From an uncultured Planctomycetaceae bacterium (GTDB lineage Bacteria > Planctomycetota > Planctomycetia > Pirellulales > Pirellulaceae), in NCBI GenBank assembly GCA_903927685.1, contig CAIYOB010001663.1, positions 1-6,994 of the forward strand: a DNA stretch of 6,994 nt. Direction: 5' to 3'. The notes beneath the pieces are model-generated. The model did not search any database. It was not told the origin of the DNA and was given only the letters and a program-made list of their open reading frames with translations. How positions within the stretch are numbered: the first letter of the stretch is position 1; every line of letters starts with the position of its first letter. The translations under genes were made by a program, and so were the position numbers. Shown here piece by piece: positions 6,252 to 6,994 of the stretch.

Positions 6252-6291
6252 CATTCGATCATCGCCCGTCGCAGGGCATAAGCAGGCGTTT

Positions 6292-6994
6292 ATGGTTCCT
6301 TCAAAGGCCAGTTACCTGTCGCTGAAGCCCCAAGCGGTCGCCCTCGTGGCGGTTGTGTGGACGTTGCTGGTCGCCGGGTCGTTGGGATCGGTCCTCTGGA
6401 GCCATCGGGGGCGGACGACGGAGTTGGCCCGGATCGAGGCGGAAGCGGGCTTGGCCCGGGATTTGGCGTTTGTCCGCTGGGCAGGCAGTCACGGCGGCGT
6501 GTACGTTGCGGCCACCAGCCAGAGTCCGCCGGACCCGCGTTTGGCAAACGTCCCGGAGCGTGATATCACTGCGCCCTCCGGCCGGCAGTTGACCCTATTG
6601 AACTCCGCGTGCATGCTGCGTCAGATGCACGAATTCAACGCCCCGTCCGCGGGCACCAAGGTCCGACTGACCAGTCTCCAAGTGCTGCGTCCGGAGAACG
6701 CCCCGGATGCCTGGGAGACGCACGCTCTCCAGGCCTTGCAGGACGGCCCCGCCATCGACCAAATCAGCGAGGTAGTTCCCGTCGATGGCCGCCCTCATCT
6801 GCGGCTGCTGCGCCCGCTGCGCGTCGAACGGCAGTGCCTGAAATGCCATGCGGAGCAGGGCTATCGCGTCGGGGATATCCGGGGCGGGATCAGCGCGGCC
6901 GTGGACCTGACGCCGCATGCCCGGACTGAGGCGGCTCTTACTTGGCCACTGGCCATGACGCACGTCGGCATCTGGCTGCTGGGCCTGCTGGGAA
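6292..6994 (+). CDS. DUF3365/Tll0287-type c-heme sensor protein (3' end outside window)
   Basis: ATG at 6292, open to the end of the window (234 codons and one base), with a weak CAGG (6283-6286) five bases upstream. Residues 13-35 form a membrane helix; 40-212 form an extracytoplasmic domain; from about 217 a second membrane helix begins (TWPLAMTHVGIWLLGLLG) and is cut by the window. The domain matches the DUF3365/Tll0287-like family: FVRWAGSHGGVYV (60-72), LTLLNSACMLRQMHE (100-114), LTSLQVLRPENAPDAWE (126-142), then the covalent heme site CLKCH (182-186) followed by GYRVGDIRGGISAAVD. In this family the domain binds c-type heme and often sits in front of HAMP, PAS, kinase or cyclase output modules, acting as a redox or gas sensor. 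Two flanking membrane helices fit such a sensor, so a signalling output domain is expected beyond the window (inference). The family's usual NPAYMTRQ appears here as NSACMLRQ. The heme would need the cytochrome c maturation system, not seen here. Confidence 0.88.
   Translation, partial: MVPSKASYLSLKPQAVALVAVVWTLLVAGSLGSVLWSHRGRTTELARIEAEAGLARDLAFVRWAGSHGGVYVAATSQSPPDPRLANVPERDITAPSGRQLTLLNSACMLRQMHEFNAPSAGTKVRLTSLQVLRPENAPDAWETHALQALQDGPAIDQISEVVPVDGRPHLRLLRPLRVERQCLKCHAEQGYRVGDIRGGISAAVDLTPHARTEAALTWPLAMTHVGIWLLGLLG

Overview
This window reads as GC-rich chromosomal DNA from a planctomycete. Three independent protein signatures point there. (1) The first gene carries a LEPR-XLL-type N-terminal motif (LEGRLLLNAD) and ends in an Ig-like domain closing in SNVVYDW, a layout familiar from planctomycete exported proteins. 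(2) The minus-strand gene begins with the planctomycete J-like module (EKWLAIPP...QPPNHYRLLGL) followed by a membrane anchor and WD40 repeats. (3) Regulatory and sensory genes with a Gly/Ala/Arg-rich, high-GC3 composition fill the rest. No tRNA, rRNA, CRISPR array or insertion sequence was seen.

Layout. Positions 2-961 (+): C-terminal part, probably most, of a secreted LEPR-XLL/Ig-like protein. 1020-1400 (+): small unrecognised basic protein. 1432-2661 (+): four-helix membrane histidine kinase. 2662-2932: intergenic region with a strong long inverted repeat, a pair of direct repeats and a good sigma70-type promoter. 2933-4099 (+): phospho-receiver fused to a CpaE/MinD-like ATPase. 4100-4143: short convergent gap with a possible two-way hairpin terminator. 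4144-6141 (-): membrane-anchored J-like/WD40 seven-blade protein. 6142-6291: divergent promoter region with three copies of a heptamer. 6292-end (+): start of a DUF3365/Tll0287-type c-heme periplasmic sensor, running off the window.

How the genes may work together. The histidine kinase and the receiver-ATPase are adjacent, on the same strand, and both retain their phosphotransfer residues, so they are a plausible cognate pair. However, the receiver gene has its own promoter and is separated from the kinase by a long hairpin. The output of that pair would be a ParA/MinD-type protein rather than a DNA-binding domain, suggesting control of localisation or secretion/pilus assembly rather than transcription. 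The WD40 gene and the heme sensor are divergently transcribed from a shared 150-bp region whose -35 boxes each overlap a copy of the same heptamer, so they may be co-regulated. I do not see proof of a previously undescribed system; the most unusual items are the receiver-ATPase with an intact receiver but eroded ATPase motifs, the long inverted repeat, and the shared-operator divergent region.
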